A stretch of DNA of 64,000 bases from Bedellia somnulentella (taxonomy: Eukaryota > Arthropoda > Insecta > Lepidoptera > Bedelliidae). Below, one piece after another: positions 10,216-21,131 of this stretch; position 1 is the first letter of the stretch; every line of letters begins with the position of its first letter. The position numbers and the translations under genes were made by a program. The notes beneath the pieces were generated by a model. That model saw only the letters and a program-made list of their open reading frames with translations, was not told the DNA's origin and ran no database searches. Location: contig OY755180.1 in assembly GCA_963576735.1 (NCBI GenBank), positions 19,279,139 through 19,343,138 on the forward strand, given 5' to 3'.

Positions 10216-10819
10216 TGTTAGGTGGTCAGTGGTGAACAAGTCTTTTTAAAAAGATATATTTATTTAAAGTTACAAAGTTACACTTATGAAATAGAATTAA
10301 GATATAGAAATAGACTTAGAAATAACGATACAGTGAGTCTACGTTGAAGTAAGAATTAGAAGTGACATGAGAGGGTGTTGTATGACTATTTATATTGGTT
10401 GGGCGAGAAGGGATAGCGTGGGTTGTGAGTTTGTGGACAAAGGATCGTTAAGAGATTGATATATTGAGGGATGTCACTAGGGGGTGGCATCTTTATGATG
10501 GACAGATGGTTTGAATGTTTTTTGGGAAAGATTGACAAACGCTTTTAATGGGGTTGATTTCAAGAACTTGGGAGGGAAAGGTGGAATAGTACAAAAAAGC
10601 TAAACATTAAGAGTTGACACAAATGGGTATTTACGACTAACTTAGTATGATAGCAAAAAGTTAACATAGAAATAGGGTTGACACTTATGGATGTTTATGA
10701 CTAACATATTTTAAGGTTTACGTGACTAACTTATAAAAGGAAATATAAAAGAATAGGGTACGCTTAACTAATTGTTAAATACAATGGTTGAATACAATGC
10801 AATGAGTGGTTACGTAACA
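10216..10819 (-). repeat. Shared LTR between units B and A
   Basis: 604 bp with perfect TGTTA...TAACA ends. It is at once the 3' LTR of unit B (polypurine tract 10820-10828 just upstream) and the 5' LTR of unit A (primer site just downstream). On the coding strand there is a TATA-like TTTTATAA near 10731-10740 and an AATAAA near 10259-10264, suggesting a short U3 and a long R. The U3 end has the palindrome GTTACGTAAC, and GTTAGTC occurs three times in about 100 bp. Confidence 0.92.
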
Positions 10820-10828
10820 CCTCCCCCA
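10820..10828 (-). other. Polypurine tract of unit B
   Basis: On the coding strand TGGGGGAGG follows directly after the env stop codon (TAG, 10831-10829) and directly precedes the LTR start. The same tract is at 18918-18926 (C) and 34511-34519 (E). It is lost in D. Confidence 0.85.
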
Positions 10829-12719
10829 CTAGAACAACGATTGGGGCTTCTTTGGTCGCAATCGTTGTAGACGAGGAGACTGGGAAACATCGGCGTCTTC
10901 TTCGGTATATGAGGCTACCGTCTGCTGTGGCTCCAATGGGATAACTTGCGTTCTGCGTGATTTGTCGAAACAGTTGTTAAAGATTTGTATGCACCCGCCG
11001 TTACCGCTGTGGTTGTGATGATTTCGACTGAATATTTTCGTTAGTATTCGGAAACAAGGGCAGCATTTGTAGATGCAGTATGTCGTTAATATGATTCCAA
11101 TACTCCATGTGAATATGTTAAATTTGTTGGAGTGTTTCTTTAGGAATGTTTCTTCTTGGCTTTGGAGAACTTCTTTGTATTTGTCTAATTGATCTTTAAT
11201 TGATCCAAGTGAATCCAATTTGATGTTGTTCAATTTTAATGGAAGAAGATCTGGATTTGAGAGGGCTTCTTTATCGCTTGGCTTTAGGCAGTCTTCTTCT
11301 ATACTAATCATAATGGTTGGATGAGTATAGTTAGTGCTTAGTTCGGTGGTGGATGCCAATGTTATAAAACTTGTGAATAGTTTGCAGCTTTCTTCTAGAG
11401 TGATGATGCCAGTGTTCTTTAGGTTGTGATTGGATGACGATTGACCGCATTGTAGGACACATTGAGTTTCTTCTTGTAGGATGAAAATCCATCGGTTGTT
11501 CTTCAATGGCTGGAACGTGTTGATGTTGGCAGGGAAATTGTTCAATTTGCATGATTCCGGGATTGTTGGGGTTGTGCTTAGTAGCACGGCAACTTCGCAG
11601 GAGGGACGATTGTTGTAGTTATATATTGGAGCATCGTTACACGCCATTTTCTGAGGTGCGTATGTCTTGCAGCTCTTCAGGTTGTCCAGTGACGCGTAGT
11701 GTTGTCTTGTTGAGCTCATGGCCAGATAGTTGTGCTCAGGGATGAGGGTGGAGTAGATATTGGAAGCGGGATGTTTAAAGGGAATGGAATATATATGATA
11801 TAGAATAAAGTTTTCGTTTCTTACAAGGGGAAAGTTTATTACAAAGACTAATTTGTTTTTGTAAATATAAGACGTAATGCTTGACGATTCTATGATTTCG
11901 TGAATATTTTGAATCGTAGGAGGTGCAACTAAGTTGAGTTCATTTCTTGAATGGGCACTAGTAAGCAATTCTTTGTAAATTTGTTCCGTAGATATTATTG
12001 AGGGATGAACGGTTCCGGATTTAGCAAATAAAATACTTGTGAGAATGTCATTAATTTCTTGTTCGAGGCTAATTACCGATTCTAATAATTGTATGGAAAT
12101 TGTAGAAATTTCTTCTGTTGCTTGCAAGTTAAATATAGCCGTGTTCGTTCGATTTATGTGATTGTTAAGTTGTATCATGTTACGATTGATGATACCTTCA
12201 TCGAAATTAATTTTTGACATTGTTTCGTTAAAATTAGAGACAGTTGACGTAATGACTTGGAGTTGTTGCTTTAAAAGTTTATGGGTATCTAATTCTTGTT
12301 TTTCTAACAAGCTTATACATTCGTCATAGTACTTTGCATCTTTGGCATCGGGTGTTCCGATTAGCCATTTAAGGATGGTGCTGAGTCCATCTAGAATTTC
12401 GCGTTTAGAGCGACGAACAGTATAAAATTGTAATTCCGATAAGCGAGATTCAATTTTATCGAGATTTATTTTTAGGAATGATTTCGTCGTATGTACATTT
12501 GAAATCGAGGTATGGTTGTATGTTAACGCGTTATATGTATTTGAGAGATGATCTAGAGCCTTTTTGGCTTTAAAAACTGGGTCGAGGTCTTTGTAGACAA
12601 CGAGTTTCCAGGAGCCTTGGGTAATAAGGATATTCCCTTCCTCTTCATAGTATAGAGAGGATTTTGAGGGAATTTTTTGGATAAGAGGTTCTCCAGCAAC
12701 TGACAATGTTGTGAAGTAC
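10829..12719 (-). CDS. env: Unit B Env, main exon: baculovirus-F-like fusion glycoprotein
   Basis: About 630 residues that would sit in the membrane and drive fusion. Counting from a TTG at 12706, a furin-type site RRSKR lies at residues 98-102, followed by a fusion-peptide-like stretch (EILDGLSTILKWLIG) as in gypsy Env and baculovirus F. A long helical region follows, then several cysteines and N-x-S/T sites, one membrane segment at about 529-548 followed by a Cys-rich turn (KCCPC), and a basic tail of about 70 residues. There is no ATG at the front; the frame is open back to an acceptor (TTACAG) ending at 12720, so I start the exon at 12719. Exon 1 with the ATG is at 18148-18173. The intron would remove gag and pol. 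Confidence 0.9.
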
Positions 12720-12747
12720 CTGTAAGTTAAATATTATCGCTTATTAT

Positions 12748-12978
12748 CTAAGAAAAAGTTTTTAAATTGTTGATTAATAGTTTTATTCCTATATATAACT
12801 TATAGATTAAGATATAGAAGATTAATTTTATAAGAGAACATATTATAAAGCTAACATATGGATTATTTATTAGGGTTTCCATGTTATACGCTATAGAATT
12901 AGTAGAATTAGTATTATTAATAGAATTAGAACCAAAATTATTAGAGCTAGGATTAGGATATGCAAGGGTTAGCTGCAT
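12748..12978 (-). CDS. Unit B small putative membrane protein between pol and env
   Basis: 76 residues from a true ATG at 12978. The N-terminal 35 residues are rich in Asn and Ser; residues about 41-70 form a hydrophobic helix pair or one long helix (PYVSFIICSLIKLIFYILIY), then a short basic end. It lies between pol and the env acceptor, inside the inferred env intron, so it could be read only from another RNA. It is present in all five units, but these are recent copies, so presence alone does not show selection. I do not recognise the family. Confidence 0.45.
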   Translation of the reverse strand: MQLTLAYPNPSSNNFGSNSINNTNSTNSIAYNMETLINNPYVSFIICSLIKLIFYILIYKLYIGIKLLINNLKTFS

Positions 12979-13033
12979 TTCCCTGAAATATAAATAGATT
13001 TTAGCTGAAACCGATATTAAAATTAATTTGGTT

Positions 13034-16000
13034 TCACTTTACGAAATTGTTGTCGCTGTTATTGTTTGCCACAACGACTGGCCTTAAACGGTTAGCGTGG
13101 ACTAATTGATTTTTACCTGATTTCCTTATTACATAATTATGGTTAAAACCGACCCTGACAATCTGGAAGGGGCCTTCCCACTTCGCGTCTAGATTGTTGG
13201 GATTCGGTATTCGCAACATGACTTTATCGTTCAGATGGAAATCGGCAATGTTTTTAATATTACTATCGTATCTTGTTTTTGCTTTCTCTTTCATATAGTC
13301 TACATTTTCGCGGGCTAGGTCTCTTGAGATTTTAATTCGTTCTAATAAGTCTTTGAGGTAGTCGGCGGAGGTGTACTCATTAATATCCTTTATGTTATAC
13401 AAGTTTCTTGGTTTGTAACCAAAAAGTAATTCGTGAGGTGTAAACCCAGTAGATTGGTTAGTGGAAGTGTTATGGACCATGATAGCGAGAGGTATGATTT
13501 GATCCCAATTATAATTCTTTCGATTGTGATACATTCTAATATGATCTCGTAATACTGCGTGGAATCTTTCAAGAGCTCCGTTAGTTTGAGGGTGGTATGC
13601 TGTACTAAGGGTATGGTTACAATTCAATATTTTCATTAAGTCTTTAATTAATGAGTTTACAAATTCTCCACCTCTATCAGAATGGAATCTCTTAGGAACA
13701 CCAAAGTGTTGGCAAAATTTAAGTAATCCTATTGCGATTGAGCTTGGTTGCTTGTCTGGAATGGGATATGCTTGAACGAATCTAGTTAGATCGTCTTGAA
13801 GAGTTAAAATATATTTATTTTGATCTTTGGTTATATCGGAATATGATACGAGATCTATAGTGACTCGTTCGAAGGGTTCAGTGGGGGCTGAAGTGATAAC
13901 CATTGGGGCTTTGTAAGTTTTTCTTTGAACTTTATTCCTTTGACATGTGTTACAATTTTCGACATATGTTTTTATTTGTTCACACATGCCTTTCCAAAAA
14001 TAAAGATCTCTTATCTTTTTTGTTGTTTCGACTATTCCTCTATGACCTGCGAGGGGATCGTCATGAAATTGTTTCAAGATATTTGGAATGTCATCAGATG
14101 CGGGGGTTGTTACTTTATTTTCACATATGGTGATTTCACAGCCATAATAATCAGCCAGATAAGAAGTTATGTGAAGCTGTTCGTTTCCTTGCATTTTGCA
14201 AGTTTTATCATTTTTTAGGCAAGGGACATAAAGAGATTTAATATCGTTATTTTGGAGACAGTGTAATAGGGATTTGAAATAGCATTCTGAGTTCCATGGG
14301 TCGAAGTGAGTGGGTCTTGTATAAGAAAATATAATATTCTGATTAAAGTGAGATGTTAGAGAATCGAATTCGTATAGGTTTTTGTTTCTATCGAGAAATG
14401 GTTTCGGTTGGGAACATATAGCTAATGCTTGTTTATATAAATCGTTACTTTCGGATAGAGAACAAGATACCGGAATATAAATATCTTTGTGACGAGTATC
14501 TAACAATTGATCAGGAGAGAATTTAATGTTTTTTGGATCAAAGTTATCTAATGAAAGGGAAACGAAGTATTCGTAGTTTATTTGTAAATAGTCGTCGCTT
14601 TGTTGGTTTTGAGAGGTGCTAGGAATGGCATTAGTATGAAGAATGGTATTTTGTGGAGGTCTAGAAAGTGCGTCAGCGTTTGTATTATTTTTTCCAGCTT
14701 TATGAACGATTTGATAATCGTATGCTTCTAGTTTGAGACGCCAGCGAGCTAAGCGACTGCCGGGGTCTTTGATTGAGAACAACCATATGAGTGGTTTGTG
14801 GTCGGTGACGACCGTGAATCTTCTGCCAAATAGATAAGGACGGTAATGTTTTACTGCTTCGACTATTGCAAGGAGTTCGCGTTCGATTGCGGAGTAATTA
14901 GTTTCAGCTTTATTAAGAGTACGGGAGTAGTATGCGATTGGTAAATCTTTACCTATTTCACCTTGTGAGAGAACAGCGCCTATAGCATATAGTGAGGCAT
15001 CTGTTGTGAGGACAAATTCCTTCTCGAAGTTGGGGTATTGTAAGATCGGTGGGTTTGTTAAAAGTTTTTTACTCTCTTCGAAACAGTCTTGGTGAATCTT
15101 GGACCATATAAAAGGTACATCCTTTTTAAGGAGAAGAGTTAGGGGTTTCGTAATATTGCTAAAGTTTGGGATAAATCTGCGATAGTAACCTGTAAGGCCA
15201 AGGAAAGATTTAATATCTTTACAATTTTTCGGTGTAGGGAAATTGATCACAGCTGATATTTTATCTGGGTTTGGTTTAACGCCTTCACTAGTTATGATAT
15301 GACCAAGATAAGCGACTTCATGCCGCATGAATTCACATTTGTCTGGTTGGATTTTTAATTGGAATTTTCTAAGACGACTGAAAATTTCACGGAGTTTTTC
15401 TTCATGCTCTTGAATGCTAGATGCAAAGCACACTATGTCATCTAAATACACAAAGCACCGTTCTCCTTGTAAACCGTAGAGCACAGAGTCCATAACTCTT
15501 TGAAATGTTGCAGGAGCATTTTTGAGGCAAAAGGGCATTCGTTTGAATTCAAAATGCCCGTACGGAGTGTTGAATGCTGTCTTCGAAATGTCAGAGGGAT
15601 TAACTTCTAATTGATGGAAGCCTGACGCCAAATCGAGCGTAGAAAAGTACTTTGAATGACCTAGTTTATCTAAGATGTCCGTAATATTTGGTAATGGGTA
15701 GCTATCCCCGATAGTAATGTCATTAAGTTTGCGATAATCGATGACTAGACGCCATTTTTGTTTACCGGATGCGTCTAATTTCTTCGGGACGACCCATATA
15801 GGACTACTCCACGGAGAAGAGCTAGGCTGTATTATATTTTGTTCGAGCATTTTATTAACCTGAGTTTTTACTTCTTCTTCATGGACTTTTGGGAAGCGGT
15901 ATGTTTTCGAGTGAATTGGGATTTGAGAAGTTGTAGGTATTGAGTGTTTGGTGTGATTACTAAACGATAGTGGATCACCTTCTACATAGAATATATCTGA

Positions 16001-16771
16001 GAATTCTTCTACAATTCTCATTAGAGAGGATTTTTCTTCCGAGTTCAAATGTTCGTTCCTTATAAGATTTGAAACTACATTTTTCCTATTGGGATTTGAA
16101 GCAATTGGATTCGCATTACTACTTTCGGTAATGTTATAGTAATTTATTTGTGCCGTATTTAAAATAAATGGAGTGGCTTCCATTATTGGAGTATCTATTG
16201 TTACATCGTTGTCGGTTATATTGAGGCAGGTTATTAAAAATGTATTATTTCGAACCTCAACTAATGATTCAGGTATAAGGATGCCTTCTGCTAGGCTTTG
16301 TTTTTTTATGAGTGCGGTTCCCGAGTCCATTGTGTTTGTATTGCACATTATTACTGTTTCCGATCGGCTATTCAGACTGTGTTCTAAGGTTGAGCAATTG
16401 TGTTCATTTAAGTAGTGCAACCGATAAGTTTTATCTTTAATGTGCATAGTTTTTGATTTAATGTATAACTTGGTATTGAAATAGGATAGAAAATCATTAC
16501 CTAGAATTCCGTCTGCTTTTATATTAATATCCGCAACGTGGAATTTGAATTGTGGGAAATTATCTAAAGATATTTTGGCTGTTCCGTAGCTCCTAATTGA
16601 GTTTTGTCCTGAAGATATACCCATAATGGATATGATTTCGGAGTTATCAATTTTAGAGGACCCTATTTTGTTTTTTTGCATAACAGAAATAGCGGCGCCT
16701 GTGTCTACGAGTAGCGTTACTGGTTGTCCGTCTATGTGGAGAGTACAGTGCAATAAATTTTCGGGAGGCAC
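13034..16771 (-). CDS. pol: Unit B Pol: PR-RT-RNaseH-INT
   Basis: 1245 residues counted from the GTG at 16771; the frame is open further back to the frameshift site near 17070, so translation should come from Gag-Pol. Order: protease DTGA 23-26; reverse transcriptase (STLD 377-380, YLDD 442-445); RNase H TDAS (D591); tether with NADALSR; integrase zinc domain H903, H910, C940, C943; catalytic D973, D1032, E1068; C-terminal GPF motif. All catalytic residues are present, but residue 415 in the RT motif-B block MPFxLKNAP is Cys where D, E and the wider Gypsy family have Gly. That Gly contacts the primer-template/dNTP region, so this RT is probably dead. Confidence 0.95.
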   Translation of the reverse strand: MPPENLLHCTLHIDGQPVTLLVDTGAAISVMQKNKIGSSKIDNSEIISIMGISSGQNSIRSYGTAKISLDNFPQFKFHVADINIKADGILGNDFLSYFNTKLYIKSKTMHIKDKTYRLHYLNEHNCSTLEHSLNSRSETVIMCNTNTMDSGTALIKKQSLAEGILIPESLVEVRNNTFLITCLNITDNDVTIDTPIMEATPFILNTAQINYYNITESSNANPIASNPNRKNVVSNLIRNEHLNSEEKSSLMRIVEEFSDIFYVEGDPLSFSNHTKHSIPTTSQIPIHSKTYRFPKVHEEEVKTQVNKMLEQNIIQPSSSPWSSPIWVVPKKLDASGKQKWRLVIDYRKLNDITIGDSYPLPNITDILDKLGHSKYFSTLDLASGFHQLEVNPSDISKTAFNTPYGHFEFKRMPFCLKNAPATFQRVMDSVLYGLQGERCFVYLDDIVCFASSIQEHEEKLREIFSRLRKFQLKIQPDKCEFMRHEVAYLGHIITSEGVKPNPDKISAVINFPTPKNCKDIKSFLGLTGYYRRFIPNFSNITKPLTLLLKKDVPFIWSKIHQDCFEESKKLLTNPPILQYPNFEKEFVLTTDASLYAIGAVLSQGEIGKDLPIAYYSRTLNKAETNYSAIERELLAIVEAVKHYRPYLFGRRFTVVTDHKPLIWLFSIKDPGSRLARWRLKLEAYDYQIVHKAGKNNTNADALSRPPQNTILHTNAIPSTSQNQQSDDYLQINYEYFVSLSLDNFDPKNIKFSPDQLLDTRHKDIYIPVSCSLSESNDLYKQALAICSQPKPFLDRNKNLYEFDSLTSHFNQNIIFSYTRPTHFDPWNSECYFKSLLHCLQNNDIKSLYVPCLKNDKTCKMQGNEQLHITSYLADYYGCEITICENKVTTPASDDIPNILKQFHDDPLAGHRGIVETTKKIRDLYFWKGMCEQIKTYVENCNTCQRNKVQRKTYKAPMVITSAPTEPFERVTIDLVSYSDITKDQNKYILTLQDDLTRFVQAYPIPDKQPSSIAIGLLKFCQHFGVPKRFHSDRGGEFVNSLIKDLMKILNCNHTLSTAYHPQTNGALERFHAVLRDHIRMYHNRKNYNWDQIIPLAIMVHNTSTNQSTGFTPHELLFGYKPRNLYNIKDINEYTSADYLKDLLERIKISRDLARENVDYMKEKAKTRYDSNIKNIADFHLNDKVMLRIPNPNNLDAKWEGPFQIVRVGFNHNYVIRKSGKNQLVHANRLRPVVVANNNSDNNFVK

Positions 16772-16893
16772 GTTTTCTATTAAAGATATTGTATATTCCG
16801 TTAGTTTAATTTCGGGTGTTTTATTTATTTTCTTAGTTTTAGAACGGCATTTTTTTATTTTGCGTTGTTTGTTTGATTTAGTATTTGTTTTTT

Positions 16894-17021
16894 GAGACGA
16901 TTGAGTCGATTGAGACGATTGAGTCGATTGAGTCGATTGAGACGATTGAGACGATTGAGACGATTGAGACGATTGAGACGATTGAGACGATTGAGGCGAT
17001 TGAGACGATTGAGTCGATTGG
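16894..17021 (-). repeat. Unit B 9-bp coding minisatellite (14 repeats)
   Basis: Same length and repeat order as in unit A. It sits between the gag stop and the protease and is read in the -1 pol frame as a Gln/Ser/Thr linker. Confidence 0.85.
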
Positions 17022-17049
17022 TGGTTCGTTTGCGTACTTGCATCTGCTT

Positions 17050-18003
17050 TTAATTTAATTGGAGGTGGTTTAACTCCTCCACAGGGAATGAGCTGTTTGT
17101 CTCGGCCGTGGAATCGCTCGTGTTCCCGACCTCGGATAAGTTTAAATTATTGGCTCTTGCAGTTGATTGGTTGTTTGGCTGCATCGAGTTTCTATATGCC
17201 CTTTTTCGGCATTCGCTAATGAGATGCCCCATATTTTTGCAGTAACTACATATTTTTGTGGGGAAATTCCCATTAGATTGATTGTGTACTGGGACTTGAA
17301 GCCTAGAGTTTGTTGATGAATTATTGGGTACTGAGGGCCTGTAATTTGATTTGAATGGTGGTCTCAGCCCGGTATTAATTGAAATCGGTCGGTTTGTTTT
17401 GAAAAGTGATTGCCTAGCACCGTTCATCTTTCGTATCTTATCCTCTTGGATAGCAAAATTAGCGGCATCTGACAAGTTCGAAAAGTCCCTAGTTCTTAAC
17501 ATAGTGCCGATATCGGAACTGAGTCCGTTTACAAAAACATTAAGGGCGGTTTCTTCCGTAGAAGCTTTACGACCGGCTAACGTTGCATCGTTTATTTCGC
17601 CTGCGAGCTTCTCAATTATTTTAGACCTACATAGGTCGACGCGGTGGAAATAATCGGTGATTGATTCCGCCGGTTTTTGGAACATACTCTGTAGTTCTAT
17701 GCTAATATGTGAGATGGTTTTCACATTAGAGAATCTACTAATTAAGAATTGCTTTAGAATGTCCCAGTTTTCAAAAGTTCGAATATGTACATCGGAAGCA
17801 TTATGCCCTATAATTTTATTTAAAGTAAGTACTAGCAGTATTTCCTTTTTATCTTCGCTTGCTAAGGAAAACGCCGTGTCACAAGATCGAACAAATCTAT
17901 AGATTTGTTCCGGGTTAGAAGTATCGAAAGTGGGAATTAATTGAGTTAAGGTTCCCAAATCGAAATTGGACATGAATAGTTTTGATTCGTTAGAGTTCGG
18001 CAT
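17050..18003 (-). CDS. gag: Unit B Gag
   Basis: 317 residues, identical in translation to unit A's Gag; CCHC knuckle at about 252-265. The slippery GTTAAAC is at 17074-17068 within the hairpin 17061-17080. ATG at 18003; the leader upstream (18004-18291) carries env exon 1. Confidence 0.94.
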   Translation of the reverse strand: MPNSNESKLFMSNFDLGTLTQLIPTFDTSNPEQIYRFVRSCDTAFSLASEDKKEILLVLTLNKIIGHNASDVHIRTFENWDILKQFLISRFSNVKTISHISIELQSMFQKPAESITDYFHRVDLCRSKIIEKLAGEINDATLAGRKASTEETALNVFVNGLSSDIGTMLRTRDFSNLSDAANFAIQEDKIRKMNGARQSLFKTNRPISINTGLRPPFKSNYRPSVPNNSSTNSRLQVPVHNQSNGNFPTKICSYCKNMGHLISECRKRAYRNSMQPNNQSTARANNLNLSEVGNTSDSTAETNSSFPVEELNHLQLN

Positions 18004-18147
18004 TGTTATTAATTTAAATGAGGCTGTTGAAAATAGGAATTAAAGGATGTGTAACAAAAAAAATATATAAATATATAGAGATTTAGTAGATTTTGATAAA
18101 TATATTAAAACGTTGGAAGGATTAGGAATAGAGCAAACTTTACTCAC

Positions 18148-18173
18148 CAGAGCACCAACATGGAAAAAAACAT
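18148..18173 (-). CDS. env: Unit B env first coding exon (putative)
   Basis: ATG at 18173, eight codons plus two bases, then donor GTGAGT at 18147-18142. Spliced to 12719 the phase is preserved, and the short hydrophobic stretch continues into the start of the main exon, giving a signal-peptide-like N-terminus. Inferred from splice signals and phase only. Confidence 0.62.
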
Positions 18174-18313
18174 AGTCACGAAAGTAGCAGGTTCGGCAGC
18201 TCCTCTTGAAGTCCCAGGGACACCGTTAATTATTAATTTTAATCAACGTTACGAAGCTGACTTTACTTCACTTTACTTGCAAAGATGCTTTATCCTACCG
18301 ACTGCGCCAAATT

Positions 18314-18917
18314 TGTTAGGTGGTCAGTGGTGAACAAGTCTTTTTAAAAAGATATATTTATTTAAAGTTACAAAGTTACACTTATGAAATAGAATTAAGA
18401 TATAGAAATAGACTTAGAAATAACGATACAGTGAGTCTACGTTGAAGTAAGAATTAGAAGTGACATGAGAGGGTGTTGTATGACTATTTATATTGGTTGG
18501 GCGAGAAGGGATAGCGTGGGTTGTGAGTTTGTGGACAAAGGATCGTTAAGAGATTGATATATTGAGGGATGTCACTAGGGGGTGGCATGTTTATGATGGA
18601 CAGATGGTTTGAATGTTTTTTGGGAAAGATTGACAAACGCTTTTAATGGGGTTGATTTCAAGAACTTGGGAGGGAAAGGTGGAATAGTACAAAAAAGCTA
18701 AACATTAAGAGTTGACACAAATGGGTATTTACGACTAACTTAGTATGATAGCAAAAAGTTAACATAGAAATAGGGTTGACACTTATGGATGTTTATGACT
18801 AACATATTTTAAGGTTTACGTGACTAACTTATAAAAGGAAATATAAAAGAATAGGGTACGCTTAACTAATTGTTAAATACAATGGTTGAATACAATGCAA
18901 TGAGTGGTTACGTAACA
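18314..18917 (-). repeat. Shared LTR between units C and B
   Basis: 604 bp, TGTTA...TAACA, nearly identical to 10216-10819 (one visible difference is G for C near 18589). 3' LTR of C and 5' LTR of B. Complete, with TATA-like and AATAAA signals kept. Confidence 0.93.
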
Positions 18918-18926
18918 CCTCCCCCA

Positions 18927-20817
18927 CTAGAACAACGATTGGGGCTTCTTTGGTCGCAATCGTTGTAGACGAGGAGACTGGGAAACATCGGCGTCTTCTT
19001 CGGTATATGAGGCTACCGTCTGCTGTGGCTCCAATGGGATAACTTGCGTTCTGCGTGATTTGTCGAAACAGTTGTTAAAGATTTGTATGCACCCGCCGTT
19101 ACCGCTGTGGTTGTGATGATTTCGACTGAATATTTTCGTTAGTATTCGGAAACAAGGGCAGCATTTGTAGATGCAGTATGTCGTTAATATGATCCCAATA
19201 CTCCATGTGAATATGTTAAATTTGTTGGAGTGTTTCTTTAGGAATGTTTCTTCTTGGCTTTGGAGAACTTCTTTGTATTTGTCTAATTGATCTTTAATTG
19301 ATCCAAGTGAATCCAATTTGATGTTGTTCAATTTTAATGGAAGAAGATCTGGATTTGAGAGGGCTTCTTTATCGCTTGGCTTTAGGCAGTCTTCTTCTAT
19401 ACTAATCATAATGGTTGGATGAGTATAGTTAGTGCTTAGTTCGGTGGTGGATGCCAATGTTATAAAACTTGTGAATAGTTTGCAGCTTTCTTCTAGAGTG
19501 ATGATGCCAGTGTTCTTTAGGTTGTGATTGGATGACGATTGACCGCATTGTAGGACACATTGAGTTTCTTCTTGTAGGATGAAAATCCATCGGTTGTTCT
19601 TCAATGGCTGGAACGTGTTGATGTTGGCAGGGAAATTGTTCAATTTGCATGATTCCGGGATTGTTGGGGTTGTGCTTAGTAGCACGGCAACTTCGCAGGA
19701 GGGACGATTGTTGTAGTTATATATTGGAGCATCGTTACACGCCATTTTCTGAGGTGCGTATGTCTTGCAGCTCTTCAGGTTGTCCAGTGACGCGTAGTGT
19801 TGTCTTGTTGAGCTCATGGCCAGATAGTTGTGCTCAGGGATGAGGGTGGAGTAGATATTGGAAGCGGGATGTTTAAAGGGAATGGAATATATATGATATA
19901 GAATAAAGTTTTCGTTTCTTACAAGGGGAAAGTTTATTACAAAGACTAATTTGTTTTTGTAAATATAAGACGTAATGCTTGACGATTCTATGATTTCGTG
20001 AATATTTTGAATCGTAGGAGGTGCAACTAAGTTGAGTTCATTTCTTGAATGGGCACTAGTAAGCAATTCTTTGTAAATTTGTTCCGTAGATATTATTGAG
20101 GGATGAACGGTTCCGGATTTAGCAAATAAAATACTTGTGAGAATGTCATTAATTTCTTGTTCGAGGCTAATTACCGATTCTAATAATTGTATGGAAATTG
20201 TAGAAATTTCTTCTGTTGCTTGCAAGTTAAATATAGCCGTGTTCGTTCGATTTATGTGATTGTTAAGTTGTATCATGTTACGATTGATGATACCTTCATC
20301 GAAATTAATTTTTGACATTGTTTCGTTAAAATTAGAGACAGTTGACGTAATGACTTGGAGTTGTTGCTTTAAAAGTTTATGGGTATCTAATTCTTGTTTT
20401 TCTAACAAGCTTATACATTCGTCATAGTACTTTGCATCTTTGGCATCGGGTGTTCCGATTAGCCATTTAAGGATGGTGCTGAGTCCATCTAGAATTTCGC
20501 GTTTAGAGCGACGAACAGTATAAAATTGTAATTCCGATAAGCGAGATTCAATTTTATCGAGATTTATTTTTAGGAATGATTTCGTCGTATGTACATTTGA
20601 AATCGAGGTATGGTTGTATGTTAACGCGTTATATGTATTTGAGAGATGATCTAGAGCCTTTTTGGCTTTAAAAACTGGGTCGAGGTCTTTGTAGACAACG
20701 AGTTTCCAGGAGCCTTGGGTAATAAGGATATTCCCTTCCTCTTCATAGTATAGAGAGGATTTTGAGGGAATTTTTTGGATAAGAGGTTCTCCAGCAACTG
20801 ACAATGTTGTGAAGTAC
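18927..20817 (-). CDS. env: Unit C Env, main exon
   Basis: Same 625-residue translation (from TTG 20804) as unit B, with the furin site, fusion-peptide-like stretch and single membrane anchor all kept. Acceptor AG at 20819-20818; exon 1 with the ATG is at 26319-26344. Only silent or near-silent changes from unit B are visible (for example C for T near 19193). Confidence 0.9.
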
Positions 20818-20845
20818 CTGTAAGTTAAATATTATCGCTTATTAT

Positions 20846-21076
20846 CTAAGAAAAAGTTTTTAAATTGTTGATTAATAGTTTTATTCCTATATATAACTTA
20901 TAGATTAAGATATAGAAGATTAATTTTATAAGAGAACATATTATAAAGCTAACATATGGATTATTTATTAGGGTTTCCATGTTATACGCTATAGAATTAG
21001 TAGAATTAGTATTATTAATAGAATTAGAACCAAAATTATTAGAGCTAGGATTAGGATATGCAAGGGTTAGCTGCAT
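20846..21076 (-). CDS. Unit C small putative membrane protein
   Basis: Same 76-residue protein as in unit B; ATG at 21076. Confidence 0.45.
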   Translation of the reverse strand: MQLTLAYPNPSSNNFGSNSINNTNSTNSIAYNMETLINNPYVSFIICSLIKLIFYILIYKLYIGIKLLINNLKTFS

Positions 21077-21131
21077 TTCCCTGAAATATAAATAGATTTT
21101 AGCTGAAACCGATATTAAAATTAATTTGGTT

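Noticed and set aside
11331..11745. Small ORFs overlapping env in other frames
   Set aside because: Short, no motif, fully inside env coding sequence.
10829..12706. TTG as the genuine env start
   Set aside because: A non-ATG start is unnecessary, since splice signals in matching phase supply an ATG from the leader exon.
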